From a bacterium (GTDB lineage: Bacteria; SZUA-79; Acidulodesulfobacterales; Acidulodesulfobacteraceae): 23,716 bases of DNA. The notes beneath the pieces are model-generated. The model saw nothing but the letters and a program-made list of their open reading frames with translations, was not told the DNA's origin and did not search any database. The stretch spans positions 1 to 23,716 of the forward strand of contig JAJYYS010000005.1 in the NCBI GenBank assembly GCA_021800745.1, in the 5' to 3' direction. Position 1 is the first letter of the stretch. The number at the start of each line of letters is the position of its first letter. Below are positions 1 through 6,913 of this stretch, in pieces. A program made the position numbers and the translations under genes.

Positions 1-1849
1 AAAATTCATGCGAACCGAGATTTGAAGTCATAATAATAACGGAATCCGAGAAATAAACTCTTTTGCCCCTGCCGTCGGTAAGAAAGCCTTCGTCGAAGAC
101 CTGAAGAAAAAGATTAAACACTAGATCACTTGCCTTTTCTATCTCGTCTAAGAGAATAACCGAATAAGGGTTGTCTTTTACCTGATTGGTTAAGAGCCCT
201 CCTCTCGAAGAACCCACAATGCCCCTCGGCATACCGATTAATTTATCGACGGCAATGGAACCGTCTTTATATTCCGACATATCTATTCTTATAACGTTTC
301 TCCCCGAACCGAAAAGGTACTCCGCCATAGCTTTTGCCGTTTCGGTCTTGCCCACCCCGGTCGGACCCAGAAAAAGAAGTACGGCATCCGGCTTGTTAAA
401 ATTTTCTTTAAGAGGGCCTTTATTGAGCCTTAAATGTTTGGCAAGCGAATTAACCGCATCTTTCTGTCCGACTATTCTTTTTGAAAAAAAGTCCTCCATA
501 TCCTGAAATCTTTCTAATACGTCTCTTTTAATTAAATCTACCGGCATACCCGTTTCTTGAGAGATAACTTGATAAATATTTTCCTTTTTAACCACCCTGT
601 CTTCATTATAAATTTCGGCCTTTACGCAGCCTGAGTCTATCCACCCTATAGCTTTATCGGGAAGCCTTAACGATTTGGAATAACGCGAGGACAGTCTTAT
701 GGATTCCTCGAGAGCGGAGTTTTCGATTTCGACGCCGTAAGTATCTTCAAACCTTCTTTTTAACCCGTAAAGTATTCTTTTTGTGTCTTCAGCTGTAGGC
801 TCCTGAACGTTAACGAGCCTGAAGCGGCGCGCCAGCGCCTCGTCTTCCGCAATGAATTCTTTATATTCCGAAAGCGTGGTAGCTCCTATAATCTGTACTT
901 CGCCCCTTGCAAGAGAAGATTTTAATATATTGGCCGCATCGCTCGGCACGGCGATTGCCGAACCGGCCCCGATAATCGTGTGGACTTCATCGACGAATAA
1001 TATTATATTTTTTCTGGATTTCAGCTCGTTTATTATTTTTTCCATCCTGTCTTCGAACATCCCCCTGAAGACCGTCCCGGCGACTAATGAATTCATCTGA
1101 AGATTTACTATGATTTTATTTCTGAGCCTCGGAGGAACGTTATACGGTTCAAGCTCGATTTTTCTTGCAAGCCCTTCCACGATAGCCGTTTTTCCTACGC
1201 CGGGTTCGCCTACTATTACCGCAGAATTAGGTCTGTCTATATGGCATAATATCTCCATAAGCCTCGTAATTTCTTCCTCTCTTCCAAAAACTAAAGGAAG
1301 TTTATCCATAATAGCCAGTTTGCTTAAATTTATGGCATGTTGCCTTAAAGTGTAAGGCAAATCGTATTTTCTTCTGTTTTCGTCGCTCCTGTTTCTTCTT
1401 TCCCTCATTTTTTGAAAAATTTTATCGGCAATTACCACCGAATCTACCCCTAGGCTTTTAAAAACCCTGTTGGGAGCAGAGTTGGGCTCCTGAAACATTA
1501 CCATTAAAAAATCGGTAGATTCTATAAGATTTCTTCCCGAACTCTGGGCGTAATCGTAAGCGCTCTTGAATAAATTTCTTGTCTGGAGGGAAATTTTCAT
1601 TCCTTCGCCTATATATTGTTCGGACGACATCATAAAATCGTTCAAAAGTTTCATAACCTTTCTTTTGTCTATTTTTAATTCTGTAAATATTTCGTTCAAA
1701 AGGTCTTCGTCCACTAAGGTTAAAGCATAAAATACATGCTCGAGTCCCAGATAGTAATGTTTTCTTCTCTTTGATTCTTCTATGGATATTGTCAGCACCC
1801 TGTATCCGCTTTCCGATAATTTATCTTCGTAATAGTCTAAATTAAACAT
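1..1849 (-). CDS. ClpA-like two-domain AAA+ unfoldase (C-terminus beyond window)
   Basis: This is a Hsp100/Clp ATPase that would unfold proteins, probably for a partner protease such as ClpP. The reading frame stays open from an ATG at 1849 to the window edge (616 codons visible). An AAGGAAGG Shine-Dalgarno lies about 11 nt upstream. Residues 1 to about 150 resemble a Clp N domain. AAA domain 1 has Walker A GEPGVGKT at 214-221, Walker B LFVDEVH, and a GATT...ARRF segment. AAA domain 2 has Walker A GPTGVGKT at 495-502, Walker B VILLDEIEKA, and an IMTSNLGS sensor-like motif. The linker between the domains is too short for a ClpB/ClpC middle coiled coil, so ClpA-like is the better label. The usual GYVG pore loop of domain 2 reads GIVG (Ile544). 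The ClpP-docking region is not in the window. It lies 29 nt downstream of hsp20, probably in the same transcript. Confidence 0.93.
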   Translation of the reverse strand, partial: MFNLDYYEDKLSESGYRVLTISIEESKRRKHYYLGLEHVFYALTLVDEDLLNEIFTELKIDKRKVMKLLNDFMMSSEQYIGEGMKISLQTRNLFKSAYDYAQSSGRNLIESTDFLMVMFQEPNSAPNRVFKSLGVDSVVIADKIFQKMRERRNRSDENRRKYDLPYTLRQHAINLSKLAIMDKLPLVFGREEEITRLMEILCHIDRPNSAVIVGEPGVGKTAIVEGLARKIELEPYNVPPRLRNKIIVNLQMNSLVAGTVFRGMFEDRMEKIINELKSRKNIILFVDEVHTIIGAGSAIAVPSDAANILKSSLARGEVQIIGATTLSEYKEFIAEDEALARRFRLVNVQEPTAEDTKRILYGLKRRFEDTYGVEIENSALEESIRLSSRYSKSLRLPDKAIGWIDSGCVKAEIYNEDRVVKKENIYQVISQETGMPVDLIKRDVLERFQDMEDFFSKRIVGQKDAVNSLAKHLRLNKGPLKENFNKPDAVLLFLGPTGVGKTETAKAMAEYLFGSGRNVIRIDMSEYKDGSIAVDKLIGMPRGIVGSSRGGLLTNQVKDNPYSVILLDEIEKASDLVFNLFLQVFDEGFLTDGRGKRVYFSDSVIIMTSNLGSHEF

Positions 1850-1878
1850 AATGAGTTTTACCTTCCTTAAAAAATTTT

Positions 1879-2220
1879 TTAACCTTTAATTTCGATGCTT
1901 GTAAACCTGAAACCGTTATTTCTCGTTTTTTTAGGTATAATTATCTCTAAAAGCCCTTCGCTAAAAGAGGCAGCTATGGAATCCCCGTTAATTGCCCGCG
2001 GCAGATCGAAGGCTCTTTTAAAAAAACCGAAAGGTCTCTCCATTCTTTGAAAATTATACTCCTCCGCCCCTTTGCCGCGGCGCTTTACTCCGCTGATTTC
2101 TATTATTCTTTCGCCGATTTCGATGTTTATATCTTCTTTTTTTACTCCGGCAAGTTCTATATATATAAAGATTGAATCAGCCGTTTCAAACATATCCGAT
2201 GCGGGAGTAAAATAATACAT
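1879..2220 (-). CDS. Hsp20/alpha-crystallin family small heat-shock protein
   Basis: This small ATP-independent holdase is 113 residues long and consists almost wholly of an alpha-crystallin domain. The segment around residues 14-45 (IELAGVKKEDINIEI) and the ASFSEGLLEIIIPK strand near 83-96 match the start and end of that domain. The C-terminal SIEIKG contains an IxI motif (I109, I111), which in the family docks between dimers during oligomer assembly. The N-terminal arm is very short. No good Shine-Dalgarno precedes the ATG at 2220. The gene stands directly before the Clp ATPase, so a holdase and an unfoldase are probably expressed together. I could not identify a CIRCE element or a convincing heat-shock promoter upstream. 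Confidence 0.9.
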   Translation of the reverse strand: MYYFTPASDMFETADSIFIYIELAGVKKEDINIEIGERIIEISGVKRRGKGAEEYNFQRMERPFGFFKRAFDLPRAINGDSIAASFSEGLLEIIIPKKTRNNGFRFTSIEIKG

Positions 2221-2227
2221 TTTTTAT

Positions 2228-2256
2228 TTGAATTTTAATATTTTATGCTTTATAAA
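2228..2256 (+). promoter_or_regulatory. Candidate sigma70-like promoter for the plus-strand membrane gene
   Basis: TTGAAT at 2228-2233 is followed after 17 nt by TATAAA at 2251-2256. If used, transcription would begin near 2263, which favours an ATG at 2311 or 2344 over the one at 2245 as the start of the plus-strand gene. The region is extremely AT-rich, so a chance match is quite possible. Confidence 0.3.
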
Positions 2257-2784
2257 TATATGATTTATAGTTATAATTATATCAAATTAATCTTGAAAAA
2301 TAAATATAATATGCTAAAACCTTTTTATTATAAATATATCGTAATGACGGCGATTAACGTAACTCCCCTGATAGGAGGCAAATACGTATCTACGGCATAT
2401 GCCGTTTACAACGGATTGAACCCGTACGCCAGCATTATTCTGATAACCGTTTCCGAAACATTGTTGTGCTCCTTACTGTTTTATGCCGGCCTAAAACTAA
2501 AATCTCTAAAATGGGTGCACGGAATGCTTGCCTCTAAAAAGGGCAAAAAGGCTCATAATTATGTCGCAAAATACGGTCCGGTGATAGGGCTTTTCGTAGG
2601 GCAGATGTTTATAGGCGCGCCGCCTATATCTTTGGCGCTCGGGGTTTTATACGAAAGGGATAAGAATATTTATATATATTTTTTTATCCCGCTTTTTATA
2701 AGCATTTTTCTTTACTCCATATTTAATTTTTATTTAAATACGGTAGCGATTACTTCCCTGAAAAATATATTTCATCTGGTTTAA
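2245..2784 (+). CDS. Small multi-pass membrane protein of unknown function
   Basis: This is the only gene on the plus strand. The longest reading frame gives 179 residues with three or four hydrophobic segments: roughly 60-82, 111-136 and 143-172, with a weaker one near 35-55. A conserved-looking stretch, GPVIGLFVGQMFIGAPP at 111-127, suggests a small transporter-like protein. It loosely recalls 'small multidrug export' or DedA-type proteins, but I cannot assign a family. The start is uncertain: ATG codons at 2245, 2311 (Met23) and 2344 (Met34) are all possible, none has a Shine-Dalgarno, and the first 33 residues are Tyr/Lys/Asn/Ile-rich and look like translated AT-rich leader. It is divergent from hsp20 and converges on the lipoprotein gene, with only 5 nt between the stops. 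Confidence 0.65.
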   Translation: MLYKYMIYSYNYIKLILKNKYNMLKPFYYKYIVMTAINVTPLIGGKYVSTAYAVYNGLNPYASIILITVSETLLCSLLFYAGLKLKSLKWVHGMLASKKGKKAHNYVAKYGPVIGLFVGQMFIGAPPISLALGVLYERDKNIYIYFFIPLFISIFLYSIFNFYLNTVAITSLKNIFHLV

Positions 2785-2789
2785 TTTTT

Positions 2790-3476
2790 TTATTTTACAT
2801 CGACTATTATCGTATTGTTTTTAACGGGGTATATTTTTGCTTTTAAATATGTTTCGATAACGGGTTTTACTCTTTTAAAAAGCCTGATTATACTGCCGTA
2901 ATATAAAACTTTTATTTCGGCAAAATTTTCCGAAAACGACGATACGTAAAGGTTTTGCAAATGCCGCGAATATTTGAGCATTAATTTCTGAAACTTGTTG
3001 GAATCGGAATAGCTGAAATTTCCCGTAAATTTTACGTAATAAACGTTGTAATTTATTTTTTCCGCTTTAATCCCGTCTTTGGCAATTTTAAACCCTAAAC
3101 TTTTTAATTTCCTCGTGAGAATATTTTTTCTTATATAAACGATTAAATTGATATAATAAAGATTAAGGTATTTTTTTGCCCTAACTATTTTAAAAGAATA
3201 CACGTATTTTAAACCCTTAGAATAAATTTCCTGTTCAAGAATGCGGTTATCTCTTTTATTTAAAAACTTCTTTTTGCCGGTTAAGCTTTCTGCGGCTTTT
3301 TTTAAAGAGAGCCTGATTGCGCGTTTAATTGCCAAAGACTGTAAGCCTCCTTTATTATTTTTTGGGATAACTATATAAGTTTCCGCCTTAACGTTCATGC
3401 CGGACGCTCTGCCCGAAAAAAAGCATGATAATAAGCATAATAACGGCAATAACGATAATAGAGTCATTTTTTTCAT
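2790..3476 (-). CDS. Putative lipoprotein of unknown function
   Basis: This 228-residue protein starts with MKKM and a hydrophobic signal ending in the lipobox LLSC, so Cys18 would be lipidated and the protein anchored on the outer face of a membrane. The mature part is strongly basic. Residues around 45-65 have an alternating Ala/Leu helix pattern reminiscent of the N-terminal domain of FlgT-like envelope proteins, followed by Tyr-rich beta-strand segments. This resemblance is weak and I do not assign a function. An AAGGAT Shine-Dalgarno precedes the ATG by about 10 nt. The gene follows hflX by 13 nt and appears to be the last gene of the hflX-miaA-pgi-cca run. A non-lipidated secreted protein cleaved after ASG is an alternative. 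Confidence 0.75.
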   Translation of the reverse strand: MKKMTLLSLLPLLCLLSCFFSGRASGMNVKAETYIVIPKNNKGGLQSLAIKRAIRLSLKKAAESLTGKKKFLNKRDNRILEQEIYSKGLKYVYSFKIVRAKKYLNLYYINLIVYIRKNILTRKLKSLGFKIAKDGIKAEKINYNVYYVKFTGNFSYSDSNKFQKLMLKYSRHLQNLYVSSFSENFAEIKVLYYGSIIRLFKRVKPVIETYLKAKIYPVKNNTIIVDVK

Positions 3477-3489
3477 TTTTAATTTATCC

Positions 3490-4593
3490 TTATATTGTTT
3501 GATACTCTAACGATTTGAATATCTTTTCTTTTAATAAGTTTATGTTTTCCCCTGTTTTAGCGGATACCGCAACCGGCGGCTTTCCGGTTAATATTTCAAA
3601 TTTAACCGATAAAAAATCAACCTGTTCTGCGGACAAAAGGTCTATTTTATTTAAAACCGTAATTACCTTTTTGTCTTCCGCTCCTATTTCGTCCAGTATT
3701 TTTACGACTTCCTCATATTTGCCCGCCGCATCGCTTTGAACTGGATCTATAACATGTATCAATAAATCGGAATGAACCGTTTCCTCAAGGGTAGCCTTAA
3801 AAGATTCTACCAGAAAAAGCGGCAGGTTTTGAATAAATCCTACGGTATCCGATATTATAACCTTTTTTCTTCCGGCGGCATCGTAAATAGAAGCCATCTT
3901 AGTGCCTAACGTCGCAAAAAGCTTGTCCTCCCCCTTTTCTCCTTTGCCGGTTAATCTCTTCATAAGAGTGGTTTTTCCGGAATTGGTATAGCCGACGATA
4001 GCGGCGGTGCGAAGCCCCTGTCTGCCTCTTTTATATCTGTGCAACTGCCTTGTTTTCTCGGAAAGCTTTATTTTTTCCTTTATATAGGCAATCCTCTGTC
4101 TTATTTTTCTTCTGTCGGTTTCCAGCTTGGTTTCGCCGGGGCCTCTCGTTCCTATCCCTGCGCCGGTCCTCGAAAGCATTATGCCTATACCTTTAAGCCG
4201 CGGAAGCATATAATTAATCATAGCAAGCTCGACCTGATATCTGCTTTCCGCCGTCCTTGCATGAACGGCAAATATGTCTAATATAAGCCTCGTTCTGTCG
4301 ATAACGTTTAAATCCAAATACTCCGAAAGGTTCCTCTCTTGGGCGGGACTCAGAGAGGCGTCGATTATAACGATACCCGCATTCTCCGAAACGGCGCGCT
4401 CTTTTATGTCTTCGAGCATACCTTTAGAAAGATAATATGCCGGATCTATTTTTTTTATATTTTTTAGAACTTTGAAAACATTTTCCGCGCCCGCCGTTTC
4501 GGAAAGCATCGCAAGCTCTTCTAATGAATCCGTGCTTTTTTCCCTGTCCGAAGCAGGCGCATTTATACCGATAAGCAGTGCCCTCTGGGTCAT
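3490..4593 (-). CDS. hflX: GTPase HflX (ribosome-associated)
   Basis: HflX is an Obg-HflX family GTPase that binds the 50S subunit and, in characterised bacteria, splits stalled or hibernating ribosomes. The 367-residue protein has the N-terminal nucleotide-binding-like domain, the family linker SRTGAGIGTRGPGET near 141-154, a coiled-coil segment around 158-185, P-loop GYTNSGKTT at 201-209, G3 DTVGF at 249-253 and G4 NKID near 316. It is shorter than E. coli HflX (about 426 residues). Just after the P-loop, the usual LFATLDPT is LFATLGTK, so the conserved Asp is lost. The ATG at 4593 overlaps the miaA stop as ATGA, giving translational coupling; the miaA-hflX pairing also occurs in many proteobacteria. 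Confidence 0.96.
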   Translation of the reverse strand: MTQRALLIGINAPASDREKSTDSLEELAMLSETAGAENVFKVLKNIKKIDPAYYLSKGMLEDIKERAVSENAGIVIIDASLSPAQERNLSEYLDLNVIDRTRLILDIFAVHARTAESRYQVELAMINYMLPRLKGIGIMLSRTGAGIGTRGPGETKLETDRRKIRQRIAYIKEKIKLSEKTRQLHRYKRGRQGLRTAAIVGYTNSGKTTLMKRLTGKGEKGEDKLFATLGTKMASIYDAAGRKKVIISDTVGFIQNLPLFLVESFKATLEETVHSDLLIHVIDPVQSDAAGKYEEVVKILDEIGAEDKKVITVLNKIDLLSAEQVDFLSVKFEILTGKPPVAVSAKTGENINLLKEKIFKSLEYQTI

Positions 4594-5528
4594 CTTAAAA
4601 ACCCTTCTATAGTCTTTGCCGCAAACGCGAGCTTTTTGTTTAAATCCGTAAAATTAACCTCCATCGCATTTTCCGCCTTTTTAAAGAACGTGGACTGCCT
4701 TTTTGCATATTTTACGGTGGAAGAAACAATTTTTAAATATAAATCGTTTTCCGTCTTAATTTCTTTGTTCAGATACATTAAGGATTCCCTATATCCGATA
4801 CCCTTGAACGGTTTTAAACCGGCTTTATATCCCTTGTTTAAAATACTTTCCGTTTCATCCACCAAACCTTTTTCCATAATGAGCCGCGTCCTTTCCATTA
4901 TACACGATTTCAGATAATCTTTCGGAGGATTTAAGTTAAAATATATATAATTATACAGCGGTCTGCCGAAAGGATTTTCGCTAAGATAATAAGAAAAAGG
5001 TCTGCCTGTGGCTGAATACACCTCGTAAGCCCTTGCTATTCTCTGGCTGTCGGAACTGGATATTTTTACGGCGTATGCGGGGTCGAACTCTTTCAGCTTT
5101 TCATATGCCGCCGAAATTCCTATTTTTTTAATTAATTCGACCGCCCTTTCCCTGTAAACGGCTTTATCTATTTCCGGAATCGGAGAAAGCCCGTAAATTA
5201 AGGACTTCATATAAAGCCCCGTCCCTCCGGTAAAAAGGGGTATTTTCCCTTTTGATGTTATTTCTTCGATTAATCCCGCCGCATCTTCGGAAAACATCCG
5301 AGCATTATATTCTTCATCGGGGTCTTTAATATCTACAAGATGATGTTTAACCGCCGCCCTCGCTTCGTTATCCGGTTTTGCCGTCCCGATATCGAAATAC
5401 CTGTAAAAACACATCGAATCGAAATTTATTATTTCTACGGGAAAAAGTTTCGACAGTTCGACCGAAATTTCAGTTTTTCCGGAGCAGGTCGCACCGCCTA
5501 TAACTATGATTTTTTTAATATTAGGCAT
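4590..5528 (-). CDS. miaA: tRNA dimethylallyltransferase MiaA
   Basis: MiaA transfers a dimethylallyl group to N6 of A37 in tRNAs that read codons beginning with U, the first step toward ms2i6A. The 312-residue length is typical. Visible motifs are the P-loop GATCSGKT at 12-19, FDSM followed by FDIGTAKP (the family's DS...DIGTAKP signature), FTGGTGLYMKSL around residues 99-110, SQRIARAYEVY, and GIGYRE in the C-terminal half. The protein acts in the cytoplasm. It starts 8 nt after the pgi stop and overlaps hflX by 4 nt. No Shine-Dalgarno is obvious, so reinitiation after pgi is likely. Its substrate comes from the isoprenoid pathway, whose final enzyme IspH is also encoded in this window. Confidence 0.96.
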   Translation of the reverse strand: MPNIKKIIVIGGATCSGKTEISVELSKLFPVEIINFDSMCFYRYFDIGTAKPDNEARAAVKHHLVDIKDPDEEYNARMFSEDAAGLIEEITSKGKIPLFTGGTGLYMKSLIYGLSPIPEIDKAVYRERAVELIKKIGISAAYEKLKEFDPAYAVKISSSDSQRIARAYEVYSATGRPFSYYLSENPFGRPLYNYIYFNLNPPKDYLKSCIMERTRLIMEKGLVDETESILNKGYKAGLKPFKGIGYRESLMYLNKEIKTENDLYLKIVSSTVKYAKRQSTFFKKAENAMEVNFTDLNKKLAFAAKTIEGFLR

Positions 5529-5536
5529 TAATCAAA

Positions 5537-6895
5537 TTAATAAGGCATATCGGGTATTGCGTTAAGTCTTTCCAATTCCTCCGATTCTTTAGTTAAAGAG
5601 CCGTCTTTTCTCCCCATCAGCAGATAGGCGAACTTCTTTCCTTTTTCCACTCCGGGCTGGTCAAACGGGTTAATTTTTAAGAGCATTCCGAGAACCGCTA
5701 CCGCCTCCATACACATAAAGGAAAGTTCGCCGATACCGAATTCGTCTATTTTATCTAAAGTAATTCTGAAAGACGGTCTTTTATTTATAGCAAGGGCAAG
5801 TTCTACCCCCTTCAGTTCATTCATGAGAATATCGGACAATTTTTTCTTGTCCAAATAATCGAATTCTTTAAACCCGCTTGAATTAACCGTAAAATCGCTT
5901 TCCGTATCTTTAAGGCAGAAAAATGCCATGAGTTTATCCTGCGGACCCTGCATATAAAGCTGAAGCTGGGAATGCTGGTCTGTCGCCCCCACTGCCGGAA
6001 CCGGCGTAGGGGAAACAAGGTCTTTTCCTAGGCTTTCCGCAAAAAGCTGCCTGAACCATCTTGAGAATTCTCTTAGATAATCGCTGTAAACAAAGGGAAC
6101 AAATATATTGCGGTTCTTTTTTGCGTAAAAAAGATATATAACGGCGGCCATCGCGTAAACCGGATTATTTTCAAAAACCCCTTTGTTCAGTATATCGTCT
6201 CTATAGGATATAGCGCCGCGCAGAAATTTTTCTATATCGAACCCCATTATATAAGCGGGAAAAAGGGTGCCGGCCGTCGTAATGGAATATCTTCCCCCTA
6301 CGTTTTTGGCTATATCTAAAACGGCTATGCCGTTTTCGTCGGCGTAACGCCTCAAAAATCCGCTTTGCTTATCGGTGATAAAAATTAAATTGTCCCTGTA
6401 GTCTTTAACCGCCTTTTCAAGTAATTCCTTAATAATAAAAAACTGGGCTACAACTTCGATAGTATCGGCGGATTTCGTAACAAAACAGAATACCGTCTTT
6501 TTAATATCGATGCGGTCTATATTTTTTTTTATATATAGCGGGTCTATATTTTCCGAAAATATAACGTTAATTCCCCTGTCCTTTTTCACGCTGCCGGACA
6601 TTCCGCCGAGCGCTTCTTTTAAAAATATCGCACCGAGTGAAGAACCGCCCATTCCCACAACATAAAGCGTTTGAATATCTTTAGAAAATAATTTTTCGGC
6701 CGCCGTTTTAACATCGGCTACCATGCCGATATTCGATATTTCGTCGTAAAACCCGACGTCTCCGTTGCGCCTGAGTTCATTAAGGCTTCTTCTTGCCGCG
6801 ACAATCTCCCTTTCGAAAGATTTTATTTCGGATTCTTCGAGCCCGTTTTCCCCTATGGCAGACTTTAAAACATATTTAAAATTAAATTCTACCAA
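5537..6895 (-). CDS. pgi: Glucose-6-phosphate isomerase
   Basis: Pgi interconverts glucose-6-phosphate and fructose-6-phosphate in glycolysis and gluconeogenesis. The protein has 452 residues, matching the compact bacterial form. Evidence includes the phosphosugar-binding loop GMGGSSLGA at 81-89, FVTKSADTIE, NVGGRYSITTAGT, the FSRWFRQLFAESLGK signature with its conserved Glu, ATDQHSQLQLYMQGP, and QPGVEKGKK near the C-terminus holding the active-site Lys. The reading frame begins with TTG at 6895, preceded by a GGGGG stretch about 7 nt upstream that can serve as Shine-Dalgarno. It follows the CCA-type nucleotidyltransferase gene by 18 nt and precedes miaA by 8 nt, so it is probably co-transcribed with tRNA-maturation genes. 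Confidence 0.96.
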   Translation of the reverse strand: MVEFNFKYVLKSAIGENGLEESEIKSFEREIVAARRSLNELRRNGDVGFYDEISNIGMVADVKTAAEKLFSKDIQTLYVVGMGGSSLGAIFLKEALGGMSGSVKKDRGINVIFSENIDPLYIKKNIDRIDIKKTVFCFVTKSADTIEVVAQFFIIKELLEKAVKDYRDNLIFITDKQSGFLRRYADENGIAVLDIAKNVGGRYSITTAGTLFPAYIMGFDIEKFLRGAISYRDDILNKGVFENNPVYAMAAVIYLFYAKKNRNIFVPFVYSDYLREFSRWFRQLFAESLGKDLVSPTPVPAVGATDQHSQLQLYMQGPQDKLMAFFCLKDTESDFTVNSSGFKEFDYLDKKKLSDILMNELKGVELALAINKRPSFRITLDKIDEFGIGELSFMCMEAVAVLGMLLKINPFDQPGVEKGKKFAYLLMGRKDGSLTKESEELERLNAIPDMPY

Positions 6896-6913
6896 CTTTA
6901 AACCCCCGTTGCT

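Noticed and set aside
4590..5528. Unusual DSMCFY in MiaA as a defective active site
   Set aside because: The residues after DS vary in the family (for example, E. coli differs there too), and all catalytic motifs are intact.
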